A DNA stretch of 64,000 nt from Armigeres subalbatus (taxonomy: Eukaryota; Arthropoda; Insecta; Diptera; Culicidae): NCBI RefSeq assembly GCF_024139115.2, contig NC_085140.1:314157259-314221258 (forward strand), given 5' to 3'. The translations under genes were made by a program, and so were the position numbers. This document shows, one piece after another, positions 43,904-57,100 of this stretch; within the stretch, counting starts at the first letter, position 1; the number at the start of each line of letters is the position of its first letter. Under the pieces are notes generated by a model. That model was given only the letters and a program-made list of their open reading frames with translations. It did no database searches and was not told where the DNA came from.

Positions 43904-45289
43904 AGGATTGTTTTACATCTATTGTTGAATATGAAGTAGAGCTAGTTTGAAGTGCAATGTTTACATGTGCATAATTTTGTCACATTCTGTCAAGCGTCAA
44001 GAGATGGCTTCCAAGCAACAAGCGGTCCTACACAGGGGACACTATATTTTGGTCGGATCTGTCGACGTGCCATTTCGCAATACCGGTGATGGAGTGATAC
44101 GAAGTCAATGATATTGTTTTTGTGCCACTTGCCAGAGTTTCCTCTAATAGAAAAATTCTGAATGAATATGAAAAGCAAGCTCCGGAAAACAGAGAAGGTA
44201 TTCAAAAACGACAAGGATTTGAAGAAAGATAGGATGAAAGTGTATAAAAATGATGGCGCAAGTGTTCCACAGAAAAAATGTGTATAAAAATGATGGCGCA
44301 AGTGTTCCACACGTAGTTTTCATTTCTGCAGCTCGGCGAAATTCCGCACAGCCGTGCGCCAGCGAAATAAAAAACTGATATCCTGCCAAAAACGATATTT
44401 TTTAGCAGATTTTCAGCAACTTTGACAGAAAAAATGAAAAACCTCAAAGAGTAGTTAACGTAACATTTGAATCGCCCCTAGGTATTTAGATTTTTTTTTA
44501 AACATGTCCAAGTTTTTGAGAAAAAAACGTAAAGCGTATAAAATTCACCAAAAAAAACACATCTCCATGGACATTTAGAATTAGTTTCTTCCAAAGAGGT
44601 TTTTGCCTTTCTCGTATTTATTTCTGTAATTATCGTAAAACAGATCCAGGGGCGCCGATTAGCCCAGTTTTGAGATACGTCAACAGTAGAAGTAAAAGAA
44701 AGTAACAAACGCAGTCCCCATTTTGAAGAAATTACCAGAGGAAGCTATAAAGCATTTTTGCAAAAATGTTATGATTTTTTAAAGGAGTTTGTGGCTTAAT
44801 GCTCTATATGAGTTTTTACTGCTTCAGAACGTGCGTGGTCCAAGAACGGTTATGCAGGGACGGACGTCCGTGTTGTGTACCAGAAGCAATGTATTAGCCT
44901 TTCTCGTACAACAAACTGTAGTGATATACCATTTCGAGTAAAAAATTGTAGGAGGCTCGTACACACTCAGTTTTTATTACTGTAGCTCGGCAAAATCAGC
45001 ACAGTCATCTACTCAGCAAACTGAAGAACTGATATTTCACAAAAAAAAAAGACTTTTGTCAGCTGATTTTCAGTAAACTATTTGTTTATTGAGTTTATTT
45101 TGTTTATTTTTTTTTTGAGTTTCAGTTACATCGAAAAAAATCTAGGCAAAAATATGTTTGATGGAAGCTCGACTGTGCAAATCTCCGAAAGTTCCGAAAA
45201 TCGATAGAAAATAAGTGCGTTATATATCAATCGACTCAGCTCGACGAACTGAGCAAATGTCCCAAACAAGGTTGGTGTACGAGGAAGCA
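43904..45289. repeat. Spacer with a 40-bp tandem duplication and a dispersed pair
   Basis: A 30-bp segment starting TGTATAAAAATGATGGCGCA is perfectly repeated at 44241-44270 and 44281-44310. Separately, about 44325-44420 and 44965-45070 are diverged copies of one repeat (GTAGCTCGGCRAAAT..CACAG..CAGATTTTCAG / CAGCTGATTTTCAG). Short frames of 70-106 codons here have no recognisable family. Confidence 0.5.
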
Positions 45290-45835
45290 GAAGAGTCGTT
45301 TGGCCGTAAGTCATTCGGCCGAAGGCCATTTGACCGAATAACACGCTAGGTCAAAAGTATTCTGGCTGAATTCCATTTAGCCGAATTGAACGTTTGGTCG
45401 AGATGGTTATTGGGCCGATTGGTACAATGAGCCATTGGCCGAAAATTTAATTTGACAGAACAGGTCATATGACCGCAAATGTCGCTTGGCCGAACTAGTT
45501 ATATGGCCGAATGTGGCTTTTGGCCGAACAATAGTAAATGTGAAGTGTGAAGCGACTTATGAAAACTGAGAAGTGAGAAGAAGAAAAAGTCAAACATTAA
45601 TAGTGAGAAGGGAGGACTTCTCACTTTATTATTTCTCCCTGTAAAACTTCTAACTTCTCACATCTCATTTTTCTCTTTTTATATCTCCCTTGTGATTTCC
45701 TTCTTATCTCTCACTCCTCACATTGAGAAATGAAAATGAGAAAAAGCAAGAGAGAAGTGAGAGCAGAGAATTGAAATGTGAGAAGTAAGAATGGAGACAT
45801 CTCATTCGTCATTTGAACCGGTGCCAGCGAAAGTG
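45290..45835. mobile_element. Left arm of a foldback-like GGCCGAA element (copy 5)
   Basis: 45290-45540 holds many TTTGGCCGAA variants (GTCATTCGGCCGAAGG, GGCTTTTGGCCGAAC). 45545-45800 holds GAGAAGTGAGAAG and CTCACTTCTC low-complexity dyads. The arm ends with a 21-bp motif, GAACCGG..GAAAGTG (45815-45835), which is perfectly repeated in inverted orientation at 48504-48524. Confidence 0.65.
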
Positions 45836-46160
45836 ATATATAAACCATTTTTGTCAATTTTGAGTTTTTTACACCAACGGCTTCCATTTACTAAGATCTA
45901 GTAAAGGAATGACGAAAAAGTGGTTTTTGACAACTAAATCAAGATCAGCACATTTTAATTTGCCATAAAAAGTGAAGAAAATTCGGCAACATGGATGAAT
46001 TTTAAGATGGTTTACTGTCGTTTTGAATGATTTCATAAATGTACATGTACCACTCTTAATTAGTGAAACATGTGCATTTTTTTTATTTATCTATTGGAAT
46101 GTAGGTTTGTCCACCCTTGACCAAGTCTTCCTTAAAAACTATAAAATCAATATAACATGA
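45836..46160. other. Interior AT-rich spacer of the foldback composite
   Basis: AT-rich DNA between the left arm and the LINE remnant. It includes a small dyad CATGTACCACTC / GTGAAACATGTG near 46042-46073. No gene is visible. Confidence 0.35.
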
Positions 46161-48420
46161 ATCATTGCAATTGACTACTGTAATATAGTCTTAAACTACT
46201 CTTTGTCATCTCGGACGCCATATCTGAAGAAATAACGTTTTGTAAACTGTCAAACTCCCTCATAATGCTAATCGCGGGCTCGTGCATCAGGTAGTGATTG
46301 AGCAAGCCACAGAGCTCTTGATAGCATAGCATTTCATCTCTTGTCCACGGAAGATTCCGAAAAGCGAACCTTACAAACTTTTTTTTTGACACCTTCCAGT
46401 TGCTGAATTTGACCAGCGTATTGTGGTCTCCAGACAACACTGGCATATTTCAGTTTTGACCTCACGAGTCTAACGTACACAGCCAGTATTGCATGCGGAT
46501 CGTCCAGAACCCTTCCAAACCTTCTCAATAAAGCAAACAGGTGCAGGCCTTTCTGTTCAATCCGGGTCATATGCTCGTTGAACATGGAAGCACGATCAAG
46601 AGCCACTTCAAGATCACAAACGATTTCCACTCTTGGCAGAGCTTCTTTCTCATAATGGTATAATGGAAAATTAGCGACTGTTTTTTTTTCTTGTAAAGGT
46701 CATCTTTTGGTAGCCTCGACACTAAGCCCATTCTTTCTGCAAAATCTTCCAAAGTGTTGGATATAGGTCTGTAGAAGTACAGAATTTTGTACACATTTGA
46801 TTGCCATAAATATTTTGACATCGTCGGCGTAGATCAAGACGAAAAAATGTGGCACATAGTTTGGCAAGTCGTTCATCACCGTCACAAACAGAAGTGGCCC
46901 TAGATGACATCCCTGTGGGACACCTGAGCTGACATTGAATATCGACGACTCGTTGCCGTTCACTTTTACGTATTGAACTCCTGATTCCAGTTTCCAGCCA
47001 TTCGAAAACCGACCCTAGCAGCACACGTGTTCCACATAGGTTAGTGCAACTTATATGTGACTGGATTCAGTCATAATTAAGTTGCTGCAACCATTTTTGT
47101 CTGACTTGTGCTGCTCGGGGAGCCTCCTATGCCAGCTCTCAGAATGCTTTCAATGTCGACCATGTCAAACACTTTACTCATGTCAGTATAAATGCAATCA
47201 ACGTGAAATCCTTGCGAAATGTAATCAGTTACGATGGAGCAGAATTCACAGAGGTTCGTTATGACGGACTTTTCTGTCAGGAAACTATGTTGGGTAGTTG
47301 ATAAGGACTGTATTGAAAATAAGTTATCCACTTTTAAAGTGTTACTACTCAGAAACTTATGAAGGTATTGGTTTGTTTTACCCTGCATTCGATGTATTCA
47401 TATGTTAAGTTTCAAATCAAAATTTGTTTGTTTGTTGTGAATTTGTTGTTTCCTATGTATCTAAAATTGAAAGCGATATTGAAATTCGAGTTTTGGATAC
47501 ATGGCTCCTAAGAAGGGGAACCAGATGGATAATTTAACCAAGCGTTTCGCTATCCCCCCTCAAAGGTAAAAATTCATATTCAACAAACTTGGGTAATATT
47601 ACACGCTAACCTGTCGGAAAAAGGAAGAAAATCAAAATAAAAAGACCGGAATTCGGACCAGAAAGTAATCATTTTTTAAAACGAGGAAATTTTATGCCGT
47701 TTTGTGACCAGGAAAAAAAAAAACTTAAATAAATGTTGGAATAGTGCAATATTTTTTCAGTATTATATTTTTTCATAAATCTTGACAAACAAAATTAACA
47801 TATATTGCTAAACCGTCTAAGACGAATTAAGTACTGTCATTTAATTCCACCAGTTAATTTTCGTTATCTTTGCAGATACGTATTTCCACCACAACTGTGT
47901 GGTCGTCTTCAGTCTTGTTGACTCGACTAATATTACACGCTAACGAGTCGAGTCAAGTACAAGACACTGAAGACGACCACACAGTTGAGGTCGAAATACG
48001 TATCTGCAAAGATAACGAAAATTAACTGGTGGAATTAAATGGACAGTACTTAATTCGTCTTAGACGGTTGAATACATTCCACTAAAAGAGCTAATATATT
48101 TTTCTGATATATTGCTAGACAAATTTTATTTTTTTTATTTAAATTCATCCGATTTTATTCTAATAAAGCAATTTGGATAACTTATTTTCGATAAAGTCTT
48201 TATGTTTGTTCGAAAAGTTTGGTATACATTAGACTTTGAACCTTTCTTATAGATTGGAGTCACAGATGAAATCTTCCACAGAGCAGGGTAATACCCATTG
48301 GAAAGCGAAGAATTGAACAGCATGTGCAATGGATTGATCAGAACATCTTTCAGCGAATTGTTTCAATAAACATACTACCTTTAGGCACATCAGTCATGAC
48401 ATGTTGGTGCAGTTGAGTTG
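46160..48420 (-). pseudogene. Decayed non-LTR retrotransposon (LINE) reverse transcriptase remnant
   Basis: Minus-strand fragments in different frames give recognisable reverse transcriptase motifs in the right order. The finger region ALWKISSVTPIYKKGSKSN is at 48135-48329. The catalytic motif-A-like YTDMSKVFDMVD is at 47077-47388. SSGVPQGCHLGPLLF and the motif-C YADDVKIF are at 46700-46963. Downstream, a thumb/C-terminal region with YASVVWRP and QLEGVKKK is at 46162-46630. Frameshifts and stops separate them, so no functional protein is made. An inserted foldback element (47811-48106) splits the 5' part. The 5' end and clade cannot be determined. The whole remnant lies inside the inverted arms of a foldback composite. 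Confidence 0.8.
47811..48106. mobile_element. Foldback element with ~120-bp arms, inserted in the LINE remnant
   Basis: The left arm begins AACCGTCTAAGACGAATTAA. The right arm ends, in reverse complement, with the same string at 48069, and the match extends about 120 bp (through CGTTATCTTTGCAGATACG and GTGTGGTCGTCTTCAGT). A 37-bp extension on the right (to 48106) matches the start of the sister copy at 43795. An 11-bp direct repeat ATATATTGCTA flanks the whole insert at 47800-47810 and 48107-48117. Confidence 0.8.
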
Positions 48421-48503
48421 GAGAAAATTGAAAATTTGAATTTATTATTCGAAGATTTTAGGAAAATGCGAATCCTGAAAAATTTACTCAATGTAGCATG
48501 TAC

Positions 48504-48875
48504 CACTTTCGCTGGCACCGGTTCATTTCTCACTTTCCACTTTGCATTGCTCATTCTTCACAGTGAGAACTCTGTGAGAGTCTCTCTTATTATGTAGAAT
48601 GAGAAGTCACAAGTGAGAAGTAAGTAGTGAAATGTGAGCATGCAAATGTAAGACATCTAATTTCTCACTTCTCAGCAAATGACTTTATGTCGGCCAAATG
48701 GCCTTTTTTCCAAACAGTATTTCTGGCAAAATGACCTAAACGGCTGTTTAGGCCAAATGACCTGTTCGACCAAACGACGTTATCGGCCAAATGGCTTTCG
48801 GCCTAATGGTTTGTTCAGCTAAATATTCTGCCAAACAACTTTCGGCCTAGTTGCCTTCGGCTGAATTATCATTTG
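48504..48875. mobile_element. Right arm of the foldback-like GGCCGAA element (copy 5)
   Basis: It begins with the inverted 21-bp junction motif (48504-48524), then TCTCACTTTCCACTTTG low-complexity sequence, then CGGCCAAATGGCC-type repeats (48690-48870). Their orientation is opposite to that of the left arm at 45290-45540. Together the arms frame about 2.67 kb of interior DNA. Confidence 0.6.
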
Positions 48876-50287
48876 TTTCTACGAATATAACTTTCAATTA
48901 AAGAGAGTTGAAATTATTTTATTCGAAAACTTTTGTAAATGCATGTCAAGAAGTGAACTCTGTGTTTCGTCTACGGTTTTTTCCGTGACAAACGACTATT
49001 TTCTTCATGCCGAAATATATCATGTAGCGAAAATGTTTTGTTATTTTATTTATTTGTTTGAAAAACATGATTTTAGTAAAATTGGTAAAACTTGAGATAA
49101 AACGGTATAACATATCCCCAATTTTTGACATAATGAAGAATATTAATTTATCTTTCAAATGCCGTGTAAACATATTTTTGGTCTGCCCTAACTGGAGATA
49201 TCAACTCATGAAAAAATGTAATTTTGACAGAAAAACGATTATAAAGCTTTTGATCGGAAAAAGATATTGAGCATATTTACCCATCAAACACGTTGCATTT
49301 TCGAGCTCTAAAAGTCACCTGAAGACGACTTTTTCGAGAAATCTAAAACAAAAAAATTAGATCAAAAATACTGTTTTTTGAGGTACACTAATCCAATTAG
49401 GTAAAATTGTTCTAAATCAGCCAACTTATGAGCTACAGAAAAGTTTTTTTAGCAAAATTGATTAGAAAAAGCTACGCTACAACTTTGTAGAACAAAATAT
49501 GTCAATATTCCAAGAAATAAAAAAAATATATTTTTTTTTTATATGATGGGCCACCCAATTTTTTGGTAAAACCATAATGATGGCCTTACTATTTCGAACA
49601 ATTTTGAAGAACAACAGTTTTTTCTAAAAATATAGTTTTGGCGTAAAATTCATCTTTCCGCGTAAATCTGTATCCTGGACCATAGTGCAGTCATCTAAGC
49701 TATAGAAGTCAGATACAGTCACGGCTGAATCCTTTTACAAAAGAAAAATACTTCGATTTTTTGACGCAACAATATTAAGAGAAAAGAAATGCAATTTTTA
49801 ATTTCATTTTTCGACGCGCCTTGTTAGTTGAAAAATATTTGAACGAAGTACTACTCCTAAACTGCTAGTGGAATCATGGCTGGCCTTGTTGCGGCCATGT
49901 TTGAATTCCGAAAAGTTGTTTATTAAAACCAATTAACCGGTCAAAGACTGAAATTGTAGAAAAACTTATCGTAATGTACAGATATGTAGTTGAATACCTT
50001 GATAAAATGTTTTGTAGACGCGATGCTTACCTGGAAATAGATAAAAGAAATTAATATTAGCATGCTTTATGATACAAACTGTTAGAATCGTAGATATTAA
50101 TAGTCATGGAAAAGATTCAGGTAATTTCTAAAAGAGATTTTCTAAAAATTCCGACATACCTAATAGAGATTATGTTTTTCAGAATAACTTCAAAACCGTT
50201 AATTGAAACGAAGCTTTTAAAAAACCGCTCGTAAAAATGTGTAAATCTGCGCAAATCTGTAATCCGCGTTGAAAGCTCTTTTACTTA
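48876..50287. other. AT-rich, repeat-like DNA without a gene
   Basis: The text resembles generic dispersed mosquito repeats (for example CTACAACTTTGTAGAACAAA near 49482), but no ends or target duplications are clear. Open frames are under 80 codons. Confidence 0.35.
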
Positions 50288-51129
50288 CACTCCCGGCCAA
50301 AAGTTTGGGTTCACCCTCGAAAAATATAGGCAAAAGTTTTTGGCCGTATTTTCGCCGTCTTACATCCGATTTCGGGTATTGTTAGCTCAATACAAAGAAT
50401 ATGAGTAGATCTTGCATCGTAGGTATTTTTAACTAATAATTTTCTTTTGTCTCTTTGTGCTAAAATATGACATTAGGATACACATTTTTCTTATTTTATA
50501 GATTTTTGTTTATAGATTTTTTCGTCGAAATTTAATCAATGAATCAATGCAAGATGATTAAAATTGGGTTCCGTTCCACTTTTTATTTCGAAATGTTGTG
50601 GGCTCACATAATTTTACAACATAAATATGTTGGAAAATTATGTGGATTTTTCTCAAAATTGAGCCCACAAAATTTCGAAATAAAAAGTGGAACGGAAACC
50701 AATTTTAATCATCTTTGAGATGCATTGATGAAATTTCGACGAAAAAATCTTGTTTTATTTTTAAAAATCAAAATGCTTACTCAAGTGCATGGCATGGCCA
50801 AAAGTTTGGTTTCATCCACTATATGACAAACCGGTCATTAAAATTGGGTTCCGTTTCACTTTTTCTTTCGAAATTTTGTGGGCTAAATTTTGAGAAAAAT
50901 CAACATATTTTTACCACATAAATTTCAGAAAAATGTGTATCTTAATATCATATTTTAGCAGATAAAAAAATGAAAATTGTTAGTTCAAAATACCTACGAT
51001 GCGAGATCTACTCATATTCTTTGTATTGAGCTAACAATACCCGAAATCGGATGTAAGACGGCGAAAATACAGCCAAAAACTTTTTCTCTATATTTTTCGA
51101 GGGTGAACCGAAACTTTTGGCCGGGAGTG
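50288..51129. mobile_element. 842-bp Tc1/mariner-like MITE with nested palindrome
   Basis: TA flanks the element at 50286-50287 and 51130-51131. The terminal inverted repeats run about 160 bp: the left end starts CACTCCCGGCCAAAAGTTTG, and the right end finishes CTTTTGGCCGGGAGTG. Tc1-like transposons have similar CAGTG-CGGCCAAAAGTTTGG termini. A second palindrome sits inside at 50515-50749 (TTTTTTCGTCGAAATTT .. AAATTTCGACGAAAAAA), plus a partial third copy at 50837-50945 (TTAAAATTGGGTTCCGTTTC). No transposase frame. Confidence 0.8.
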
Positions 51130-51131
51130 TA

Positions 51132-54100
51132 CTTGCGATTATGGCGATGTTTCTTCTTATTGTTCCTTCTATTGTTAATTGCTTGTTGCTGGACTCGAGT
51201 AAAATGATCGCAACGATTCATTCTACCGATGTAATTAATTCCATTAAGTTCCTATTGATGAAGAGTCCTGAGCTTGTCGAAAAAGTGTCCCTGTCCAAAA
51301 TATAAATTTCACCCTATGTAGCTAGTAACCACTCAAACAACAACTACAACCGCCCTGTAATGTAACTTCGGTGATGTCGCGCTTGCAATTCCGCCGAACC
51401 AACACTCGACACGATGCGGTGCCCCTGCGGCCACACCAGAAAAGAGAGAATTCCATCGCTCGCACGCAGACCACGTCGCCCGCCCGCCCGGCTGGCCGCG
51501 CAAGATGCAACCGAAGAAAGAGAATTGAAGAGCTAAAACAGGTGCATCGGTACAAATTATGTTTTATTACGACGGTCGACCGACGATGCTGCTGATGTTG
51601 ATCTGGCTGCGCACCACACCGGCATCAGAAGCATTGCAGCGGCCGGCGGAGAAACGGAAGGCGACTATCCCCGTGTGGAGACGGAGGACGCGCCACCGCG
51701 TCACGTCGCGTCGTTGCCGCTGCGGGTTGTAATATGTTTAAGCACAAAAAGATGAACCCAGTCCCTGGTCGGTCGACGGTGCTGTAGCTTTTTGTATCTA
51801 TAGTCAGTCAGTTAATCAGTTGTTGTTGTTGCTGCTGCTGCCGTTGTCAACGACGTAGACTGCGAAGGAGGTTCGGGTTGTTGTTTTCTCTCGCGCTGCT
51901 CCGCACACTCCGGTTCTGGGTGCGGCGGTAGTCCTCAGTTGTAGTGCACTTCGGTAGAGGGCGTCGTGTCGCGGTGGAAAACATGTAGAATAAATTATGC
52001 ATAGCCAGGTTTGATATTGAAGTAATTATAGTCGGTTGGGGGTGCGGCGGGTGGATCGTGTTTTGATTGAGCAAACTGCCTGGCGGACCAGGCGCGGGGA
52101 GTTAGAAGATTGGACCAGGGGGAGCCTTTAACGAGGACATTGTCCTAAAATTAGCGCGATTTTGGCGCAGCAGACGATTGCGAAGGAACTGTCAACTTGT
52201 TTTGAAAAGTGCACATGGGATGAACCGAGGATTATGGTTGCTTGACGGCGGACGGTGTTTGGTGGGACACAATGAGTCATCGGATCAGGCAAATCTGCGC
52301 GCAATTGGCGAGGATTATAAATGTCATCTCATCGTAGCGGACGGCATGATTAAGGGTATTCCGAAGGGGGTGGGGTGTTGTCTAGCCTAGGATTTTGAAA
52401 AGTGACAAACGGTACTTCAGTTGGAATGGCCCTTGGCTTGGCTGAACGGGTCGTGGATTTCATTATTATTAATAGAACTTAATTAATTTATATCTGCGGA
52501 TCGGTCGTTTGATCTGCCTGCATGGAACGGATTTGGCGGGATGAGAAGTGTCTAGCCGTCGTGGGTCTAGGGGTCGACCACCGCATGGGGTGACAAGTCC
52601 AAATAGAACACTAATCGTGCATTGGAATAATTGGCGAAATTCCGTGCGTTTGTTGCTCTCAAAATAGACCGCCTCCGACTTCGACGAAGTCATTGAACTA
52701 TTCTTACCAGGGCGAAGCAGTCGGCTGCCTCGTCGCATGCACACTGGATGTAACATGGTTATGTGGAGATATGTGCGCGAATGCCAAACCAGCGGAGGCG
52801 AGAAAAACTGTCTAAAATTAACCATTATCGGGAGAGAACGATTAAGGCCAATAAATCTAATAGAGTCTCATTAATCTTTCGAACGGCTGACTCTTTCAGC
52901 AGCGTTCAGGACAGTAGCAAAAGATTTATTCCCATTTTGCCACCGAATGTCGTTGTCGTCGGCGGCGGCGTTGTCTAGAATGCTCAATTCCTTATAAGGA
53001 ATGTGACCATACGAGCGTTAGGGTGACCAGACTTAGATTCGTTTCATAAGTCTCGTGAATCAGATCACTAAAAGCATACAGGTAGAAGATTCTGTAGAAA
53101 TTGTTGCAACCACTCTGATGTTAAATCGATTACAACTGGTCGCGAATGAACAAACTGGCGACCCTATCATTCCACCGTGACCGTTCAAACGTAAACAAAT
53201 AGCTGTCATTTCTTTGAGTAGCCTCTTTTTTCCCGCGGCGACGCAACGACGACCCGAAGGAGTCACCCAACATACAGCCTAATCCGAATTCCCATTCATA
53301 GAACTCGGCCGCGACAACCTTTGCCAATAGCATAGCCGAATAGCTGCTGCGGGCTGCGGCGGGCAAGCATCTCACATGTTCACCACGCGAAGGAGACCTC
53401 TAAACTTCCAATAAATTAACATCGAAAGCAGCAGCTCGGCGAACTTGTGCACTCTCGATTGCATTGTAGCGGCGGCTGCGATTCAGTCGGACCTGCGGGA
53501 TGACAACTGTCACAGGGAGGATTGGCCGTGCGATGACGACGCGGCGGGGGCACGACTTGGATTGCCTTGTCCCTGCAGCCGCTTTGGGTCCTATGGGGGT
53601 TGTGCATGTGCCGCGCACCGGGGAGACAACAAATAAAGTGCACGTTAAGAAGTTTCGTCGACTTCAAGAGTAGGGCATCCGACTGACGCGGGGGTGTGTG
53701 GGGCGTCGCTCTGTTCACCGAGAGTGCGGTTCAAGGTTTCACGGCTTCGTCTGCTGTAGGCTTCTTGGTTGCTCCAGGTGGGTATGGCAAAGGGGAAACT
53801 AGTGGATGTAGTTGTTTGCAGTTGCTCGCTGCTGCAGTATTGCATGAATGCAAATTTATATTATTGTCTCTAGCTTCTTTGGTTTTACATCGTTCGACCG
53901 GGACGGGATGGGATCGTTCGGTGTAATGTATTTGCTCGAGGAGCTGGATAGTGGGTGAGATCGGTTGTGGCACTTGACGAACAGTTATGCCCACCAATGA
54001 AGGGGTCGTCTCGAAGGGATGGGTGTTTGAGCGCGCACGAGCGAAACGGGTCGAGCACTTGTTCACTTAAGCATAAGAGATTTAAGTGTTGTGAGCCTGA

Positions 54101-57100
54101 CAGGGTATAAATATTACGATGGGGGAGGAGTACTTTATAAACGAGCAAGAAATTCATATCCAAATCTATAGGAATTTAAGTCAACAATACGAATGATTGT
54201 TTAAGAACAGTTGTGAGTTAAATAATTATGCTTATACGTCATCTAGATTCAATTCAGTTGGTATTAATAAATCAAAATTATTTAACTTAATCTCGATTTG
54301 TGCCAGTTTTTGTCGTGAAAACTTTTCATATCGCTATTTTTTCCTCGAAACGTCTACAGAGTAAAGGAACCGCTAAGCGCCCTCCATCGAGCTAATCGGC
54401 GAAATCATCGTTAACCTTCGCTGGAGATCAGCATCTGCATATAAAATTGTATGCTCACATTTTCGAGTTCCATTGGAACCTCATCATCCAAAATTCCCGA
54501 CACGGTATTGCTCCTTCAATGTTTTCGGAAGACCATACTACTGCCGCTATCGCCCACGGCAGTGAACCATCAAGCGCCGCGACTGCCTGAGATAATTATC
54601 CTACCGTTTTGTTTGATGATGACGGCATAGCAGCGACTCAGCCGCCCGTGCGCAACTTGGAGCTTCTCGAGCACAATAATTAATGCCGCTCGAAAGGTCA
54701 TCGCAAGTGTGGGTACGAAATATAGGAGCATTAATCTTTCTTCAAAATTTCTCCGCCTCGCCTTAGAAGGAAGGCAAACGCTAGTCCTACTTACCGAGCC
54801 CGATAAATTACCCCCGCATGTGGGTACACACTACTGTTCACTTGATTCCTAATTAACTTGTACTCAATGTGCGCCGGCTTTAGCTGATTCTAAGTTGGCC
54901 GCACCATCCGTAATCACGCGAAATGCCTAGCGGCGTGACCCAACTGACGAGGCACTCACTCCACCTAGCCTGATGGACAACAGCGCGTAACGCAAACAAA
55001 CACGGATACTCCTCTAGAAGACCGTCCGCCCGCCCCATCTTCGCGAAACCGAAATAAACAAAGCCCCACGACTGCACGATAACACAGCGCCCAACTTGAC
55101 TTATTGCTATCAATAATTAATCAAAATGTGAACTTAATTACAAGTGCGGCGCTACCAGCTTGTAATCGCGCACCATTCATTGAGCGCTGTGAGTGATTGA
55201 ACCTGCTTCAAACGACCTATCAACTACCACCACAACAACCGTCAATTGTTTGCATCTCTCACATCAAATCGCGGCAAACAATCATAATTCATGCATGAGA
55301 AGGCGAACACGAACCAATAGCCCAACAACTTCGTATGGAGGAACAAAGCCTCAGGAGAGAGCGCGAGCGAGAACAGGCAACCTTCGCGCGGGTGCTCCTC
55401 CCTCGATCTCCAATCAATCACGTTCCGAACTTGACAAATGATCGCAAGTCCGTTCTATTGTGAATGGGTTGCTGCTGCTGGTGAGTGAGTGTCTTCCTGT
55501 TGGTTTCGCCGAGTGAAAATAGAAATTATCGACTCAAAAGAGGTGATTAATTTGGCTATCCGTCAGTGTTACATCGCCCATCGTCCGTCAGTCTTGGAGG
55601 CCCTCAGGTGAATTGGTAGCAGCCCGCGGATTGCGGAGTGCGCGGACTGGAAGAAAGAGCAGGATTAGCGGGTTTATTACAGCGCTAATTTGAATTAAGC
55701 CCCTTCTTTTGAAATTGCTTGCCAGGTGCCGATGGTGATTGACTGCCTTTTGGAAAGGTTTTTAGCCAACAACGTCTGGCTCGGTTTAGTCAGCAGCAGC
55801 CAGCAGCAGTAGAAGCGGGTGCATGTATTTCTCACGAATTGTCCGCTTCAAGGGATGATGCTCCAAGTTCCCATAAATCAATCTGTCGAGAGTGGTGGCC
55901 GCGCGCGGAATGGCGTTGGTGTCGTAACTGTAAACAGGTCGCACGATGCCGTTTTTCGTCTTGCCCTTCCTTGCCGGTGTGCATTCAGTTTGCACATTTG
56001 TATTTAATTAAGGCAATTTTATTGAGCACTTGATTGGGACACAGCACAGGTGTGGAGGCCAGCCAAGCATCGGAATTGATTTTTTTACAGGTACCCATGG
56101 TTATGATGATTGCAATTGAATGAAACAGTTGGTGGACCTCCCACCGAATGCAATTGTTAGGATTACAATTGTTCCAGCTCATGTGGGTCTGAATGGATAT
56201 TATTAGCACATCGTTTGGTGGAGTAGAAGTAACTAGCATTTATTCTAACGAGCACGAAAACGAGCTCTACGGTCACATTGACAGGGAACGCTCCCAACTC
56301 TAGCGATGCGCATTAAGTGCCTTTTGCTTGTAGTTCGGGTAATGATCAAAAAGAAGTCGGAACTGGGCTTGTCGAAAGCTGCACCCATCGAAACCACCCT
56401 GTTCAAGTCATTCAAGAATATTATTTTCTATATGAATTGTTAATGTTACTTTACCTCAAAATCGAGTTTAGTCGAGCTTTGATTTGAACGCATAAAAATA
56501 TTTTTCTTCGATTGTCATTGGATATCCGGATCTTAGTACATCGATATATCTGAAGGTTTATCCATGTGATGATCAAAGATTGATTTTTTTAGGGCCTTAC
56601 TTAAGATTCTAAGTTAATCATTATGAGAGCTTACCGTTGACAAATGTGCGTATTTTCTGATACTCCTTTCCAGCTTTTTGTGATTGTACTGCTGTGAAAA
56701 CAAAGCTAATAAAACAATATTACCTTCCCTAATGATCTATTCAGTACACCATGACCAACTATTAATGGTCAAGTCCTACAGCGTCTCACCCACTGCAAAA
56801 TACACTCATAAGGAAGTAAGGTAAACCGGTAATTGATCGAACATGCTGTGAACATACGCAGGTTGCATGGGCAAACAAAACGGTCTCATCACGGCGAGGT
56901 GTTGAAAAATTTGTGCTTTGTTGGCAAAACACCCAGCACGCACGCATTTCGCCGCCACCCGCTATGTCCGATGGTAAACTGATCAACACGATGCGGGATG
57001 CGATCATGTAAACACGAATTGTCCGTTTCAATTACGTTTAGGTGTGTTATACATAATTAGCGGATGGAATCCACTGTTAACCGAGAGCTTCCTCCCATTT

